Below, piece after piece: positions 41,905 through 42,688 of a DNA stretch of 42,688 bases (position 1 is its first letter; each line of letters starts with the position of its first letter). Both the position numbers and the translations under genes were made by a program. This DNA is from Robiginitomaculum sp. Its GTDB lineage: Bacteria > Pseudomonadota > Alphaproteobacteria > Caulobacterales > Maricaulaceae. The notes under the pieces are model-generated. The model searched no databases and was not told where the DNA came from. It saw only the letters and a program-made list of their open reading frames with translations. The DNA is taken from assembly GCA_021776565.1 (NCBI GenBank), contig JAJFFQ010000028.1, positions 1-42,688 of the forward strand, written 5' to 3'.

Positions 41905-42450
41905 ATGGCATCCCCTGAAGAGATGGCGGCCAGTATGATCGCCAACATGCCTGAAAAAACTGGTAAATCCCTTGATGCCTGGTTGAGTATTGCCAAAGAC
42001 AGCAAGCTTGAAAAGCATGGCCAGGTGGTCAAATTGCTCAAAACCGAACATGGCATGACCCACGGTTTTGCCAATCTGGTGGCCCATCATGCCCTCAAGA
42101 GTGACCAGCCGGTTGATCTGGTCTCAGCGCAATATGCGGGCGGCAAAGCCGGACTAAAACCCCTTCACGATGCGTTGATTAAAATTGCGCTTGGCTTTGG
42201 CAAGGATGTTGAAATTGCCCCAAAAAAGACCTGCGTCAGCTTGCGTCGAAACAAACAGTTTGCCGTTATCACCCCAGCCACAAAAACCCGTATTGACCTG
42301 GGAATAAACCTCAAAGGACATCAAGGCACAGCCCGCATGGTGGCAGAAAAACCAAAGTCCATGTGCACCCATAAAATTGGCCTGACTGCTTTAGACGAAA
42401 TAGATGGTGAATTAACTGATTGGCTGTATGCCGCCTACGATATGGCTTAA
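41905..42450 (+). CDS. DUF4287/DUF5655 domain protein
   Basis: 181 residues. The N-terminal DUF4287 part reads MPEKTGKSLDAWLSIAKDSKLEKHGQ then LKTEHGMTHGFANLVAH. The C-terminal DUF5655-like part contains KKTCVSLRRNKQFAVITPATKTRIDLGIN. Both are uncharacterised domains, often fused in this order. A strong GAAGGAG site is just upstream. It ends the ArsR operon. Confidence 0.85.
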   Translation: MASPEEMAASMIANMPEKTGKSLDAWLSIAKDSKLEKHGQVVKLLKTEHGMTHGFANLVAHHALKSDQPVDLVSAQYAGGKAGLKPLHDALIKIALGFGKDVEIAPKKTCVSLRRNKQFAVITPATKTRIDLGINLKGHQGTARMVAEKPKSMCTHKIGLTALDEIDGELTDWLYAAYDMA

Positions 42451-42472
42451 GTCAAGAACCACATAAACTCCA

Positions 42473-42543
42473 TGTCATTACCCGGTTTATCCGGGTGATC
42501 CAGTTCTTCCTTATCGACTCTTTATCTGGATTGCCGGAACAAG
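42473..42543. repeat. Paired palindromic units, second one truncated
   Basis: TGTCATTACCCGG...CCGGGTGATCCAG (42473-42503) is a complete unit of the 29373 family. After 22 bases CTGGATTGCCGGAACAAG (42526-42543) begins an inverted partner but breaks off before its CCGGCAATGACA half and runs into another repeat. Confidence 0.7.
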
Positions 42544-42547
42544 CCCC

Positions 42548-42686
42548 CTACTGTCCGGTTTAGATTTAACTTGGGTCAAAAAGAATAATAGACACAATCT
42601 GTTATGGTGAAAAAGGCTCTTCAGGACAGGATTTTTGCACCACCAACTTTTTCCTCCCCTGCCCTCATCCTGAGCTTGTCGAAGGA
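42548..42686. repeat. Second copy of the CTAyTGTCCGG and CATCCTGAGC repeat motifs
   Basis: CTACTGTCCGGTTTAGATTTA (42548-42568) matches 40818-40838 closely. CCTCATCCTGAGCTTGTCG starting at 42663 matches 40844 onward. Both occur in the same order as in the 40784-40909 element but are about 70 bp further apart. No gene lies in 42451-42688. Confidence 0.6.
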
Positions 42687-42688
42687 GC

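Overview
The window looks like chromosomal DNA of a free-living, PHA-storing alphaproteobacterium. The grounds are a Caulobacter-type Tad/Cpa pilus export operon, a DUF2336 gene, a large beta-propeller protein resembling FlaEY, class I c-type cytochromes, a SPFH/Arc/DUF4177 operon, and dispersed palindromic repeats of the kind common in alphaproteobacterial intergenic DNA. The genus cannot be fixed from the sequence. Most genes have moderate G+C; the gene at 3841-4617 is clearly AT-rich and looks acquired. No rRNA, tRNA, CRISPR array or intact transposase was seen.

Layout. 1-489: the first codons of a minus-strand gene, then about 440 bp of non-coding DNA with a long two-part hairpin, a purine tract, five TTATCC (DnaA-box-like) cores and an array of TGACCCTT motifs at about 11-bp steps. 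490-3722: pyruvate kinase and an ABC-F ATPase. 3841-4617: AT-rich orphan membrane protein. 4844-7889 (minus): a four-gene putative membrane electron-transfer locus (diheme RC-type cytochrome c with TPRs, a small membrane protein, a ferric-reductase-like/Rieske fusion, a Cys-rich anchored protein). 8122-12392: RND efflux adaptor and pump. 12401-13690 (minus): SPFH protein, Arc-type RHH protein and DUF4177-like protein behind a promoter with an operator in its spacer. 13784-16519: ferredoxin-reductase-like flavoprotein, lipoprotein cytochrome c and a beta-barrel protein. 16683-18590: DUF2336 protein and NAD kinase.

18692-24934: two large convergent genes (a secreted TPR protein and a FlaEY-like propeller protein) bracketed by copies of one 19-bp repeat. 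24938-30242: tRNA U34 hydroxylase TrhO and a PHA cluster laid out as in pseudomonads: phaC (class II lipase box), phaZ, divergent phaD, and a PhaF-type phasin with a histone-like tail. 30557-37645: Tad operon cpaB-cpaC-small lipoprotein-cpaE-cpaF-tadB-tadC, without pilin, prepilin peptidase or pseudopilins in the window. 37672-42450: sulfotransferase, MDR oxidoreductase, thioesterase, DUF1697, then an ArsR/SRPBCC/DUF4287 operon whose first gene appears leaderless with an operator over its start codon. The last 240 bp are dispersed repeats.

The most unusual regions are the non-coding 1-435 segment (candidate replication origin or complex regulatory site plus a structured RNA), the four-gene electron-transfer locus, and the repeat-bracketed TPR/propeller pair.
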